DNA of 64,000 bases, from the NCBI RefSeq assembly GCF_020400725.1, contig NZ_JAINVG010000023.1, forward strand, positions 1-64,000, written 5' to 3'. Source of the stretch: Streptomyces sp. NK15101 (lineage in GTDB: Bacteria; Actinomycetota; Actinomycetes; Streptomycetales; Streptomycetaceae). The position numbers and the translations under genes are program-made. Below the pieces are notes generated by a model. It ran no database searches and was not told the origin of the DNA. It saw only the letters and a list, made by a program, of their open reading frames with translations. Shown piece after piece: positions 15,901 through 24,927 of the stretch; position 1 is the first letter of the stretch; every line of letters begins with the position of its first letter.

Positions 15901-18900
15901 CGTGGCGGCCTCCGCACCCGTACCCGTCTGCCGCACCAGACGGCTCTTCACGTCGTACTCGAAGGAGATCGTGACCCCACCGGGGGAACGGGACTCCTTC
16001 ATCCGGCCGGCCTGGTCGTAGACGGCCGTGAACGTCCGGTCCGCCAGGTTCGGGTGCGTCGGCGTCGACGGTTCGATCGTCGACTCCGGCAGGCCCCACG
16101 TGTTGTACGTGGTGAGGAACGGGTTGCCCCGTCCGTCGGTGAACCGGGTCCGGTTGCCCGCCGCGTCGTAACCGTAGGTCGTGGTGATCGACTCGGTCGC
16201 GGAGACCGGCTCGACGACCTTGGTGATCAGACCCGTCGGGTCGTACGTGAAGGTCTTCGTGTGACCGCGCTGGTCGGTCGCCGAGACCATGTTGCCGTTG
16301 CGGTCGTACACGGTCCGTCCGGTGCGCAGGACCGCGCCCGTCTCGTCCAGGTCCTCGGTCTTGATCAGCTGACCGAAGCCGTCGTACGTGTTGCGGGTGC
16401 CGGTGCCGTCGGCCTCGGTGACCGTCAGCGGCCGGCTGTCCATGTCGTACGTGAACTTCGAGACGTTGCCCGCGCTGTCCGTGGACTCGATGACGTCGCC
16501 CACGGCGTTGTACTTGTACGACTCGCTCACGCCGGTCGGCGAGACCATGCGGGACAGCTCGCCGCCCGGAGCGTTGTACTCGTTGATCGCGGTGTACGCC
16601 CGCTGGGTGGGCTGACGCACGATGTCCGTGCTGGTCAGTTCCCGTCCCAGGTAGTCGTAGGTGGTCTCCTGCCTGGCCCCGTTCGGCCGGGTGGCCGAGA
16701 GCTGGTCGCCGTTCTCGTCGTAGGTGTACCTGGTGGTGCCGCCGCCGGGCTCCGTGACCGAGGCCAGGTCGCCGAGCTGCGTGTAGCTGTAGGTGGTGCG
16801 GTTGCCGAGCGGGTCGACCTCCGCGGTCACCTGGCCGAGCTTGTTGTACTCGTTGTACGAGGTCGCCCTGATCGGGGTGGTGGCCCCGGGCGCCAGGTAG
16901 TCGGGCGAGGTCGTCGAGGACTCCTGGCCCTCGGCGTCGTACGCCGTGGTGTCGACGTTTCCGAGCGGGTCGGAGATCTCGGTCGGCTCGCCGAAGGTGT
17001 TGTAACCGGTCATCGTCACGGGACGGACGGAGACCGGGGTCCCGCCGTTCTGCTCCGCGTTGACGGCCGGCTCGGTGACCGAGGTCTGCTGGCCGACCTC
17101 GTCGTAGCCGTAGTCGGTGACGTTGCCGCCCGTGTCCGTCATGGACACCGGCAGACCGCGCTGGTCCAGCTTCCAGGTGGTGGTGCGCACCGTGCTGGTC
17201 GCGGCCGGCAGGGTGCCGCCCTTGACGGCCGTGACCTGCGCCGCGGTGAGGGCCTCCTGGTAGACCTGGACGTCGTCCAGGCCACCGAGGTGGTTCTCCG
17301 CGTACGTGCCCTTGTACCAGCGGCGGCCGAGCTGCAGCGGACCGGTGGACTCCCACGGCGTGGTGAACGCCGTCTCCTGGGCCAGGGTGCCGTTCACGTA
17401 CAGCCGGATCTGCGAGGTCGCCTGGTCGTAGACACCCACCAGGTGGGTCCAGGTGTTGACCGTGACCGCGGCGGTGCCGGACGACGCCCGGACGATCACC
17501 GGGTCATAGGTGTCGGTGGCGTGCCGGTTGAACGTCCAGCCGGCGCTCGTCGAGTAGTACAGCTGGAAGCCGCTGGCCTCCTTGCCGTCCTGCGCGACGA
17601 ACGTGCGGTTGGCCGCCGTCGACGTCAGCTTGACCCAGGCCGAGACCGTGAAGCTGCCGGCCGTGTTCACGACCGGGCCCGTGCTCTGGGCGTACGAGTT
17701 GGCGTCACCGTCGAAGACGGCGCTGCCGCCCCGGTCGGTGTTCCAGTGCATGCCCGTGCCGTGGCTGCCGGTGCTGTTGCCGCCGGAGGAGTCGGCGAGG
17801 CCGTAGCCCGTCGTCTCGTCCAGCTTGTAGCGCGCGACCGGGGCCGTGGTGCCGTCGTGCTCCACGGTGCCCGTGATGTTGCCCAGGGCGTCGTAGCGGG
17901 TGTCGGTCGTGGAGACGTCGCCCGTCGCCGGGTCCCGCTCCGTCTCCGTCACCACGTTGTCGTCCGGGTCGTAGCTGGTCTGCGTCGTCCGCGCGAGCCC
18001 GTTGGGGTCGAGGATCTCGGAGACCGTGCGGTCGGCGGCGTCCACCGTGAAGGTGGAGCGGGTCTGACCGTCGTTGGTGATCTGCTCGATGAGGTTGCCG
18101 GCGGCGTCGTAGGTGTTGGCCTGCTCCGTGAACTGCTTGCCGGTCTGGGGGTCCTTGCGGACCACCGTCGCCGACAGGCCGTCGTCGGTGTAGGTGTAGG
18201 CCGTGACCCAGCCCATCGCGTCGGTGATCGACGCGAGGCGTCCGGCGGGGTCGTACGCCCGGGACTCCTGGACCAGGGTGGTCGCGGGAGACGGGTTGAA
18301 CGGGTCGCCGGTGTAGTTGAGCAGGTTCGTCGTCAGCGGACGCTGCTCGCCGTCGAAGGTGTAGGTGTTGACGTTCCCTTCGGGGTCGGTCTCCTTCACC
18401 TTGTTGCCGTAGGCGTCGTACTCGAACGACGTGGTGTCGCCGCCCGGGTCCGTCCTGGTCGCCATCTGGTTGTGCGCGTCGTACGTCATGGACGTCACGC
18501 GCGCCGTGTCGCCGCCGGTGAGGTCGGTGACCGTCTGGGACAGGATGTTGCCGTCCGGGTCGAAGGCCGTGGTGGTCTTCGCCTGGTGCTTGGCACCCGT
18601 GACCCGGTTGGTGACGACCGGGGTGGTCTCGGTGGTGACCTGGTCGTTCTTGTCGTAGGTCTGGCTGGTGACCAGACCGGCCGGGTTGGCGTCGGAGATC
18701 TCCGTCTTGGTGACCTGCCGGCCGAGGTTGTCGTACGTGTACTTCACCGAGGCGCCGTTGGCGTCCGTGACCTGCGCGAGGTCACCGTTGGCGAAGTAGG
18801 TGTACGTCGTCTTCCGGCCGCCGGGCGTCGTCACCGAGGCGACGAGTCCCGCCGGGGCCACGGCCGTGCCGCCCTCCGCCGCCGGGGTGGTGGCGGTGGT

Positions 18901-21900
18901 GTACGTCGTGGTCGCGGTCCGGCCGTTCGGGAACCCGGCGACGGGCGGCGTCGTCACGGACAGCAGGTTGCCGGCCGTGTCGTACGAGTAGCTCGTCAGG
19001 TAGGCGTTGTCCGTGGGGCCCGAGGAACGGCCGTCCCGCTCGGTGAGCATGAGGTCGTTGCGCAGGTCCATCGCCGGGAACGCGGTGGTGGAGTCCGGGT
19101 AGAACGTGAAGTACTCGGTGGAGCACTTGTTGGCCGCGGTGTTCTGGCAGGTGGTCTGGGAGACCGCGTTGCCCCGGATGTCGTGGCCGGTGATCGAGCG
19201 GTTGCCGTTGGCGTCCGTGATCGTGTGCAGGAAGCCGCCGGTGTCGTACCCGTACGTCGTCCGGTTGCCGTTCGTGTCGATCGCGGCGAGCAGGCGGTTG
19301 CCCATCTCGGCGTCGTACACGTACGTCAGCGTCTTGTCGGTCGGGTCGGTCAGCTTGACCGTCTTGACCGGGGCGATGCCGGAGGACGACTTGTAGGCGG
19401 ACCAGTGGGCGGCGACGTCCGACTCGGTCAGGCCCTTGGCGTGGACCGCGACCTCGGCGATCGAACCGGTGAAGAACGAGACGTCACCGGGCGAGCTGTA
19501 CCACTTGCTGAAGCCGGCGCCGAGGAACGTCCGCGACGTCGTCTGGTCGTTCGGGGCGCCGGTGCAGGACTGCTGCTTGGCGCCGTCGAGGTACAGGGTC
19601 TGCGTCGTGCCGGTGGCCGACAGGACGGCGTGGTGCCACTTGTCGTCGGTCACGGTGCCCGTGGAGCCCATCGTGGCGGCGCCGTTGCAGCTGCTGCTCC
19701 ACCAGTGGCCGTGCAGCTTGTTGTCGGCTCCGACGTAGAGCAGGTCGCTCCAGCTGCCGGTGACGCCACCCGGGTTGTTCGGGGCGACGCTCTGGTCGCT
19801 CATGATGACGCCCGGCTCGGCCGTCTTGAACCACAGCTCGACCGAGCGGTCGGGCTTGGCGTGCAGCGGCCCGTACGGGATCTCCAGGAAGGAGCTGGTG
19901 CCGTCGAAGGTCGCCGCGGTGACGTCGTCCGCGCCGAAGGGGCCTTCGACGCCCTGGATGACGCTGTTGTAGGTGCCGAATCCGGTGTTGACCTGGTTCG
20001 CGGCCTGGGCCGCTCCCTGGGTGTCGTCCAGGCGCCAGTAGCCGGCCGGGGCGGAGCCCATGACGGCGGAGCGGTAGACCTGGGACGAGCCCGTGATGGT
20101 CGGCGGGTTCAGCTTCCACGTTCCGCCGTTGCCGTCGGTGGCCTGGAGGACGCGGTCGTCGGTGGTGTCGTAGAGGACCGACGCCTGGGTCTTCAGGCCC
20201 GGCGTGGTGATCTTCTGCAGCAGTCCGGCGGCCTGCGTGGCGGCCTTGTACTGCGTCGCGATCACGTCGGCCGCGAGCGGCTCGGAGTAGATGGCGACCT
20301 CGGCCATCTGGCCGTTGAAGTGCCCGAGCGTGTCGTTCGGGTTCATGGCCGGCCAGCCGTGGGTGTTCACACCCGCGCCGAGCGAGATGTACGGCTGGAC
20401 CCAGTCGTTGACGGTGCCGCTGAGGGAACCGACCGCGGCGCCGTCGAGGTACAGGGTCTGTCCGTTGGCGACACCGGTCAGGACGGCCTGGTGCCACTTG
20501 CCGTCGGTGACGGTCGGGGTCGACGTGATCGTCGTCCCGCAGCCGGGCGACATCGCCAGGCAGCCGCGCAGCTTGCCGTCCGTGCCCACGTACACCGCGG
20601 GGGTGTTGTAGCGGGTGTTGGCGACCGGGTTGGGATCGCTGAGCGGCTTGTCACCGTAGTAGAAGAGGACGCCGCCCGCGGTGGACGTCTTGAACCACAG
20701 CGACACCGTCGTGTACGAGGGCGTCGCGCCGGGGGCGCTCGGCATCTCGACGTACGAGGTGGTGCCGTTGAAGGCGGCGGCCTTCTGGGTGGAGCCGGCC
20801 AGCGGGCCGGTGCCGCCCAGGGTCACGTTCTTGTACGTGCCGTTGTACTGGCCCTGGTTGGACTCGATCGCGTCGCGCGCGAGCGTGCCGGACGTCTCGC
20901 CGAGCCGCCAGTAGGCGAACGGGTCGGCGTCCAGGACCGTGGTGCGGTAGTGGTTGCCGGTCGCGTACGTGTACGTGGTGCACTTCGACCAGTCGGCCGG
21001 CGGGCAGACGCTGGCGAGCTGGTCGCCGGTGTAGCCGTACTTCCACGTCTGCGCGGTGCTCGCGTCGAGCGGGTTGGACGGGTCGGTGGCGACGGTGTCC
21101 ACGTGCGGGACGGTCGCGCCGGCCGGGGTCGCCCAGGTCAGCGTCAGGTTCCGCTTGGACGTGGTGTTGCTGATCTTCGTGAGCTGCTTCGAGGTGTTGT
21201 ACGTGAACGTCTCGGCGCGGCCCGCGTAGTCCTTGATGGAGGACAGCGCGTAGACACCGGTCTTCGCGGTCGGCTGCTGGAAGGCGTACGCCGTGAAGTC
21301 CTTGTCGGTCAGCTTGTAGCCGATCGGGGCGGTGGTGATCGCCTCCAGGCGGGCGTACCGGCCCAGCGGCGGCTGGAACGTGCCGTCGCTGTTGCGGCCG
21401 AAGGCGACCTGCTCGCCACCCGGGTAGGTGATGATCACGCTGGTGACCGCGCCGGTGCCGTCCTTGACCTCGGCGGCCTTCATGTCGACGATCGTCGACC
21501 AGCCGGCGCCGAAGGCGGCGTCCACGCGCGGGTCCAGGCTGTTGTACGCGCGCTCGATCTCCAGCGACGGACCGATCACCGGCACGTCGGCGTCGGTGTC
21601 GTCGGTCGTGTAGTTGCCGTCGGACGGGTCGAAGTCGTGGCCGTCGTTGTTCATCGACAGGCCCGAGGTGACCGGCGGCTGCGGCACGGCCGTGGTGAAG
21701 CGGCTGCCTTCCACGACCTCGGAGGTGCCGTCGTCGGCGGCCACGTACCAGTCGTAGTTCTTGGACCACTTCAGTTTGCCGGCGGGCACCTTCCAGCTGC
21801 TCTTGGTGATCGGGCCGGAGGTGGCCACGAGGACCGGGGTGCCGGTGGCGTCGCCGTCGTAGACCTCGAAGGTGTACGAGAGCGGGTTCGGACCGTTGTC

Positions 21901-23643
21901 GGCGTCGGTCGCGTAGGCGAGCAGCTCCGGCTGGAGGGTGTTGGCCTGGAAGTTCTGCGGCGGGTACTGGGCGTTGATCTGCGGCGCCGTGTTCGGCGTG
22001 TACGTCAGGTCGAGGGCCGGGCGGAAGCCGGCGGTCGCCGAGTTGTCCGAGTGGAACTTCTTCCAGTGGAGCATGTCGTTGGTCGGCGCGGTGAGCGCGA
22101 GACCGTAGTTGGCCGCGCCTCCGGCGACGTTGTTGAACCACGTCGTCGAGAGCGTGACCGGCATCCGGACGCCCACGCTCGTCGAGCCGGAGCTGTTGGA
22201 GCAGGAGGCTCCGGGCGCCGGGGTGGCGGTGCCGATGGCGGTGCCGTACGTCGGGCCCGGGTAGGACGTGACGCCGGACGGGGTCCAGGACTGGGTGACC
22301 GGGTGGACCGAGAAGGACTCGGCTGCACAGGTCGAGGACCACAGGGCGTACACGTTCAGGGTGGCGGCGGTGACCCGCTGCCCCGCGAGCGTGGTGCCCA
22401 GCGAGGAGAACTGCAGGAACGAGTTCGCCTTGTTGGTGCCCGAGTCGTACGAACCGACCTTGATCATCGTCTCGGTGGAGTGGTCCCCGCCGATCGTGTT
22501 CTGGGTGTAGGTCGAGTTCGACGCGGTCACCGTCGGGTCGACGGTGACCGGGTAGACGCGCTCGGGGGCGTCCAGCCAGGCGCGGTCCGCGGTCATCCGC
22601 AGGGCCGGCTTGCCGTCGACCTCCGTCAGCTCGTAGGTGACGGCCCGGGACCGGGCGGCGTCGCCGGAGCGCGGGTCGACCTTGGAGTCCTCCATGTACG
22701 CGTGCGGGACGGTCGCGGTGACCTTTCCGTTCGCGTCGGTGAACTCGACGTCGCCGTCGGCCGCGACCCGGGGGGTCAGGCCCTTGACGTCGAGGGGGAA
22801 GACCCAGGAGTGGGCGGCCTGCGGGGAACGCAGGACGATGTTCTCCTTGAAGCCCTCGGCCAGCGGCACGAGCTGCACGTCGGTGTCGGCCGTGACGTCC
22901 GCGTAGGTCACGGTGCCGTTCTCGTCGACGGTGGGCTCGGACGTCGCGGCGCCGCGCAGCGCGTACGCCAGGGACCGGCCGGAGCCGAAGTCCACGGACG
23001 CCAGCTGCTGGTCGGCGGCGGTCGGCGCGAACTCGACGTCGAGGGAGTTGGCCGTCTGCTGGAGCCGGCCGTCCTTGTCCTCGGTCAGGCTCGTGTCGAT
23101 CCGCTTCCAGGTGCCGTCCGACGCCTTGAAGTTCGTCCGGCCGGTGTAGTGCCGGACGGTCGTCGAGCCGTCCGCGTTGCGGAAGAAGTCCGACGTGGCG
23201 GTGGACTTCTTCGCGTCACGCTTGCTGGTGCGCGCGTCGAAGCTGTTCCTGCCGCCCGGCGCCTTGCCGGTCCGGACGTCGGCCGGATCGTCGGTCTCCC
23301 GTGCGAAGGGAGGCAGTTCGCCCTTGCCCTTGCCCGGCTTGCGACCCGCCTCGCCCTCGTTGCTGGTGGACTCCGCGGAAGCCTTGTGGCTCTTGCCGCG
23401 GGCGGTGCCGCCCTGCTGGTCGGGCGTGTCCAGCGGGTTCTGGTGGAGCCAGGTCCACAGGCCCGAGAGGGACAGCTGGGGCATCTTCACCGGTTCGAGC
23501 GTGACGCCCGCGGCGACCGCCGATTCGGTGGAAACCATGAGGAACATGGATATAAGTACGGAAAGAGCCGTAGCCCTCAACCCGCGCCTGCCGGTGCGTC
23601 CCGGTGGCTGTGGTCGAGGGCTACGGACCCGGCGTATGCGCAT
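12961..23643 (-). CDS. RHS/YD-repeat polymorphic toxin with Hint and HYD1 domains
   Basis: The 3560-residue secreted protein has, in order: an Arg-rich signal peptide ending near residue 45 (Ala-Val-Ala-Ala), a Lys/Gly/Ser linker, a DNRLRE-type beta domain (about 380-530), a LamG-like domain near 905, a second near 1200, long YD-repeat arrays, a third LamG near 1940, more YD repeats, and the RHS core ('RWYSPETGQF', 'YAYANDNPMTGVDPTG' near 2980). It then has a Lys/Val-rich segment (about 3000-3125), a hydrophobic Gly/Ala region, a Hint autoprotease (about 3310-3447, ending LVHN) and a C-terminal domain beginning 'RHYTNSRGKKGIVESG' that matches HYD1-type ADP-ribosyltransferase-like toxins. The RHS shell encloses the toxin and Hint releases it. 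The immunity gene overlaps the stop. Confidence 0.9.
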   Translation of the reverse strand: MRIRRVRSPRPQPPGRTGRRGLRATALSVLISMFLMVSTESAVAAGVTLEPVKMPQLSLSGLWTWLHQNPLDTPDQQGGTARGKSHKASAESTSNEGEAGRKPGKGKGELPPFARETDDPADVRTGKAPGGRNSFDARTSKRDAKKSTATSDFFRNADGSTTVRHYTGRTNFKASDGTWKRIDTSLTEDKDGRLQQTANSLDVEFAPTAADQQLASVDFGSGRSLAYALRGAATSEPTVDENGTVTYADVTADTDVQLVPLAEGFKENIVLRSPQAAHSWVFPLDVKGLTPRVAADGDVEFTDANGKVTATVPHAYMEDSKVDPRSGDAARSRAVTYELTEVDGKPALRMTADRAWLDAPERVYPVTVDPTVTASNSTYTQNTIGGDHSTETMIKVGSYDSGTNKANSFLQFSSLGTTLAGQRVTAATLNVYALWSSTCAAESFSVHPVTQSWTPSGVTSYPGPTYGTAIGTATPAPGASCSNSSGSTSVGVRMPVTLSTTWFNNVAGGAANYGLALTAPTNDMLHWKKFHSDNSATAGFRPALDLTYTPNTAPQINAQYPPQNFQANTLQPELLAYATDADNGPNPLSYTFEVYDGDATGTPVLVATSGPITKSSWKVPAGKLKWSKNYDWYVAADDGTSEVVEGSRFTTAVPQPPVTSGLSMNNDGHDFDPSDGNYTTDDTDADVPVIGPSLEIERAYNSLDPRVDAAFGAGWSTIVDMKAAEVKDGTGAVTSVIITYPGGEQVAFGRNSDGTFQPPLGRYARLEAITTAPIGYKLTDKDFTAYAFQQPTAKTGVYALSSIKDYAGRAETFTYNTSKQLTKISNTTSKRNLTLTWATPAGATVPHVDTVATDPSNPLDASTAQTWKYGYTGDQLASVCPPADWSKCTTYTYATGNHYRTTVLDADPFAYWRLGETSGTLARDAIESNQGQYNGTYKNVTLGGTGPLAGSTQKAAAFNGTTSYVEMPSAPGATPSYTTVSLWFKTSTAGGVLFYYGDKPLSDPNPVANTRYNTPAVYVGTDGKLRGCLAMSPGCGTTITSTPTVTDGKWHQAVLTGVANGQTLYLDGAAVGSLSGTVNDWVQPYISLGAGVNTHGWPAMNPNDTLGHFNGQMAEVAIYSEPLAADVIATQYKAATQAAGLLQKITTPGLKTQASVLYDTTDDRVLQATDGNGGTWKLNPPTITGSSQVYRSAVMGSAPAGYWRLDDTQGAAQAANQVNTGFGTYNSVIQGVEGPFGADDVTAATFDGTSSFLEIPYGPLHAKPDRSVELWFKTAEPGVIMSDQSVAPNNPGGVTGSWSDLLYVGADNKLHGHWWSSSCNGAATMGSTGTVTDDKWHHAVLSATGTTQTLYLDGAKQQSCTGAPNDQTTSRTFLGAGFSKWYSSPGDVSFFTGSIAEVAVHAKGLTESDVAAHWSAYKSSSGIAPVKTVKLTDPTDKTLTYVYDAEMGNRLLAAIDTNGNRTTYGYDTGGFLHTITDANGNRSITGHDIRGNAVSQTTCQNTAANKCSTEYFTFYPDSTTAFPAMDLRNDLMLTERDGRSSGPTDNAYLTSYSYDTAGNLLSVTTPPVAGFPNGRTATTTYTTATTPAAEGGTAVAPAGLVASVTTPGGRKTTYTYFANGDLAQVTDANGASVKYTYDNLGRQVTKTEISDANPAGLVTSQTYDKNDQVTTETTPVVTNRVTGAKHQAKTTTAFDPDGNILSQTVTDLTGGDTARVTSMTYDAHNQMATRTDPGGDTTSFEYDAYGNKVKETDPEGNVNTYTFDGEQRPLTTNLLNYTGDPFNPSPATTLVQESRAYDPAGRLASITDAMGWVTAYTYTDDGLSATVVRKDPQTGKQFTEQANTYDAAGNLIEQITNDGQTRSTFTVDAADRTVSEILDPNGLARTTQTSYDPDDNVVTETERDPATGDVSTTDTRYDALGNITGTVEHDGTTAPVARYKLDETTGYGLADSSGGNSTGSHGTGMHWNTDRGGSAVFDGDANSYAQSTGPVVNTAGSFTVSAWVKLTSTAANRTFVAQDGKEASGFQLYYSTSAGWTFNRHATDTYDPVIVRASSGTAAVTVNTWTHLVGVYDQATSQIRLYVNGTLAQETAFTTPWESTGPLQLGRRWYKGTYAENHLGGLDDVQVYQEALTAAQVTAVKGGTLPAATSTVRTTTWKLDQRGLPVSMTDTGGNVTDYGYDEVGQQTSVTEPAVNAEQNGGTPVSVRPVTMTGYNTFGEPTEISDPLGNVDTTAYDAEGQESSTTSPDYLAPGATTPIRATSYNEYNKLGQVTAEVDPLGNRTTYSYTQLGDLASVTEPGGGTTRYTYDENGDQLSATRPNGARQETTYDYLGRELTSTDIVRQPTQRAYTAINEYNAPGGELSRMVSPTGVSESYKYNAVGDVIESTDSAGNVSKFTYDMDSRPLTVTEADGTGTRNTYDGFGQLIKTEDLDETGAVLRTGRTVYDRNGNMVSATDQRGHTKTFTYDPTGLITKVVEPVSATESITTTYGYDAAGNRTRFTDGRGNPFLTTYNTWGLPESTIEPSTPTHPNLADRTFTAVYDQAGRMKESRSPGGVTISFEYDVKSRLVRQTGTGAEAATVDHTYTYDADDQITAVAGDGTTDNTFTYDDRGQLLTANGPSGSSSFAYNGDGAVTSRTDASGTSTFGYDTAGRLKTVNDGATGSTATYAYDVNNNVTTIDYGTGKAKRSFGYDKLERLTSDKVTSPTGKTLASFTYGWDENDNLTSKTTTGVAGASTNTYTYDWADRLTSWNNGTTTEAYGYDASGNRTRVGGDTYTYDARNRLTSDGHSVYTYTARGTLSSVTDEASRVTTMKVDAFNRVIQEADRTYAYDGFDRVLNAKDETGTAVHSFQYSGVGNDVASDGVTKYSRDADGSLFGVKTGTLAALAVTDLHTDVVAQFTDTGEALTGSTSYSPFGKVLQSSTMLGALGYQSGWTDPTTAKVNMAARWYSPETGQFNSRDTVATSGLPDSVGANRYAYANDNPMTGVDPTGHWPGWADKIVKKVKKKVKKVVKTAYKHVKKAVKKVAKVVKKAAKVVKKAVKKAVKRAKRAVRKAVHYVADSVRKVKRYVKRVYKRVKRVVHKVVKHVKKAVRKVAKAVKNVAHKVVKAAKKVGRAVKKAAKATANFVKQHASTIASVAVGIAVFAGCTAITAGVGAIGCAALAGAAGNAVGYAMSDGPKTLGGFAMAVGIGAVTGAAGGVGGRLAASAAGKLLSGAAGRVGTNIAENAGEEALAGAVEYGTSCVNSEEGCSVAGAAKAATIGAVMGGAFGAKSKGNSPKSKSSSEPDGGSSAGPGCPIRRGSTPHSFTAKTRVLLADGSTKEIAKVKVGDKVMTAEPGKKTKEIHEVKRVIVTKTDRDYVDVTVATKAGPKTIQTTEHHQFYESTRNSWTQAGDLKVGQKLQNGAGTLTAIVEVKSYTAQRVTYDLSVEGLHTYFVFAGDTSVLVHNKNQCGPDDDAPEETVRMRHYTNSRGKKGIVESGVIRASDQNKVFLVPAKGKPMSARDAESKLGIGRGRGNHVLEFDVPASRVKSRHNPTMGITEWVADGDLAVTNIRVKR

Positions 23644-23818
23644 GGGTCAGCCTTTACTCACAAGATGCTTACAAAGCCTCGCGAGACTGCCCCATGGCCG
23701 GACGTCGGCTTCATGCAGGGTGCTTGTTTTTACCTTTGCTTTACCGGACGGAAGGAACCCTTCCGGATTTTTGCGACCCTGCCCGGCACTTTTGCGGGCC
23801 CGTCCGGCCCGGCATCGG

Positions 23819-24439
23819 TCAGCTGTCGGCCGCCAGCCGCTTCACCGTCTCCGCGATGTCGTCCTTGAGGGACGCCCCGGGAGCCACCCGGGCCAGATTG
23901 TCGTGCGCGGCGCCGCCGTCCTCGCCGACCGTCACGAACCGGACTTCCGGGTTCTTCTTCGCCGCCGCCTCGGCGGCCTCCACCTGCGGCGCGCCCGAGG
24001 CGACGACGATCTCGCAGTCCCGCTGCACCAGACCGTTGAGGAACGGCCGGGCGTTCGTCACCGACTGCTCTCCCATCACCGGCACGAACGTCACCCGGAT
24101 CCGCTTGTCCAGGGACGCGGCCTGCATCCCCTCCCAGACCGGGGCCGCCGGCGCGCCCGTGACGATGCCCTTGTCGTCGGTGAGCAGACAGGCGTCGTAG
24201 TCCTTGTAGGCGCGGGCCCGCGTGTCGGGCGGGGTGCCCTTGTCGTCCGTGTTCGCGAACCACCGGGCACCGAGGAGGCCGAGGACGATGACCAGGACGG
24301 ACCCCAGGGCCCAGCCCGTCCGGCCGCGCAGCGCCCCCGCCATCGCGGCGAGCACACCGCGGACGTCGGTGCCGGCCTCCGCCGCCTCCCTCTTGGCCGC
24401 TTCGCGCTCCACGACGCGCCAGGTACGACGGGTCTTCAC
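23819..24439 (-). CDS. BMP/PnrA-like membrane-anchored protein
   Basis: The 206-residue protein has a cytoplasmic N-terminus of about 45 residues, one transmembrane helix ('WALGSVLVIVLGLLGARWF') and an external domain that resembles part of the basic membrane protein (BMP/PnrA) substrate-binding fold: 'ACLLTDDKGIVTGAPAAPVWEGMQAA', 'CEIVVASGAPQVEAAEAAAKKNPEVRFVTVG'. It is far shorter than a full BMP binding protein (about 330-350 residues) and lacks a lipobox, so it may be a sensor or a remnant. GTG 24439 has GGAGG at ideal spacing and overlaps the preceding stop (GTGA). No ABC transporter genes are adjacent. Confidence 0.72.
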   Translation of the reverse strand: MKTRRTWRVVEREAAKREAAEAGTDVRGVLAAMAGALRGRTGWALGSVLVIVLGLLGARWFANTDDKGTPPDTRARAYKDYDACLLTDDKGIVTGAPAAPVWEGMQAASLDKRIRVTFVPVMGEQSVTNARPFLNGLVQRDCEIVVASGAPQVEAAEAAAKKNPEVRFVTVGEDGGAAHDNLARVAPGASLKDDIAETVKRLAADS

Positions 24440-24810
24440 CGACGGACCTCCGTCGCGTCCGTCATGGCCTTCGGGTCCTTCGCGTCCCTCACGGCGAGGC
24501 AGTGCACCGCCGCGCCCACGGTGGAGGTCGCGAGGAGCAGGACGTCCAGGAGGTACGGGACACCGCTGGTCTCCACCGGGGTCAGGGCGATCTGGAAGCA
24601 CCACCCGACCGAGACCGCCGTGAACAGCAGCGCGGCCAGCCAGTCGCCGCGCGTCCCCCGGCGCAGGGCGAGGACCAGCGAGGGCACGAGACCGAGGACC
24701 CCGAGACTCAGCAGCGGCACGGCGGCGAGCGCCGCCCGGACCCGCAGGCCGGGCAGTCCGGTTCGGCGCGGGGGTTCCGCGCCCTTCTCCAAGAGGACGG
24801 CCTGGTTCAC
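24436..24810 (-). CDS. Small integral membrane protein
   Basis: The 124-residue protein has three or four hydrophobic helices ('VRAALAAVPLLSLGVLGLVPSLVLAL', 'WLAALLFTAVSVGWCF', 'YLLDVLLLATSTVGAAVHCLA') with short basic loops. No family is recognised. GTG 24810, preceded by AGAGG, is preferred to the more distal ATG at 24852, which would add an un-hydrophobic, implausible extension. It is translationally coupled to the BMP-like gene downstream, suggesting a two-component membrane complex. Confidence 0.7.
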   Translation of the reverse strand: MNQAVLLEKGAEPPRRTGLPGLRVRAALAAVPLLSLGVLGLVPSLVLALRRGTRGDWLAALLFTAVSVGWCFQIALTPVETSGVPYLLDVLLLATSTVGAAVHCLAVRDAKDPKAMTDATEVRR

Positions 24811-24927
24811 GCTGGGGAACCTCTCACGGGTATGCGCGCACGGACCATGCACGCGTGTACGGCAGGGGACGCCGTACGGTACATCCCCCGCCGTGAAGAT
24901 CGCCCCCGGGGTCCCCCGACGGCACCG

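Noticed and set aside
12946..23868. A 10.9-kb plus-strand open frame (3640 codons) opposite the RHS gene
   Set aside because: It is the antisense shadow of the high-GC RHS gene: the translation is Arg/Val/Asp/Gly-rich low complexity with no domain, and the minus strand has signal peptide and recognisable domains.
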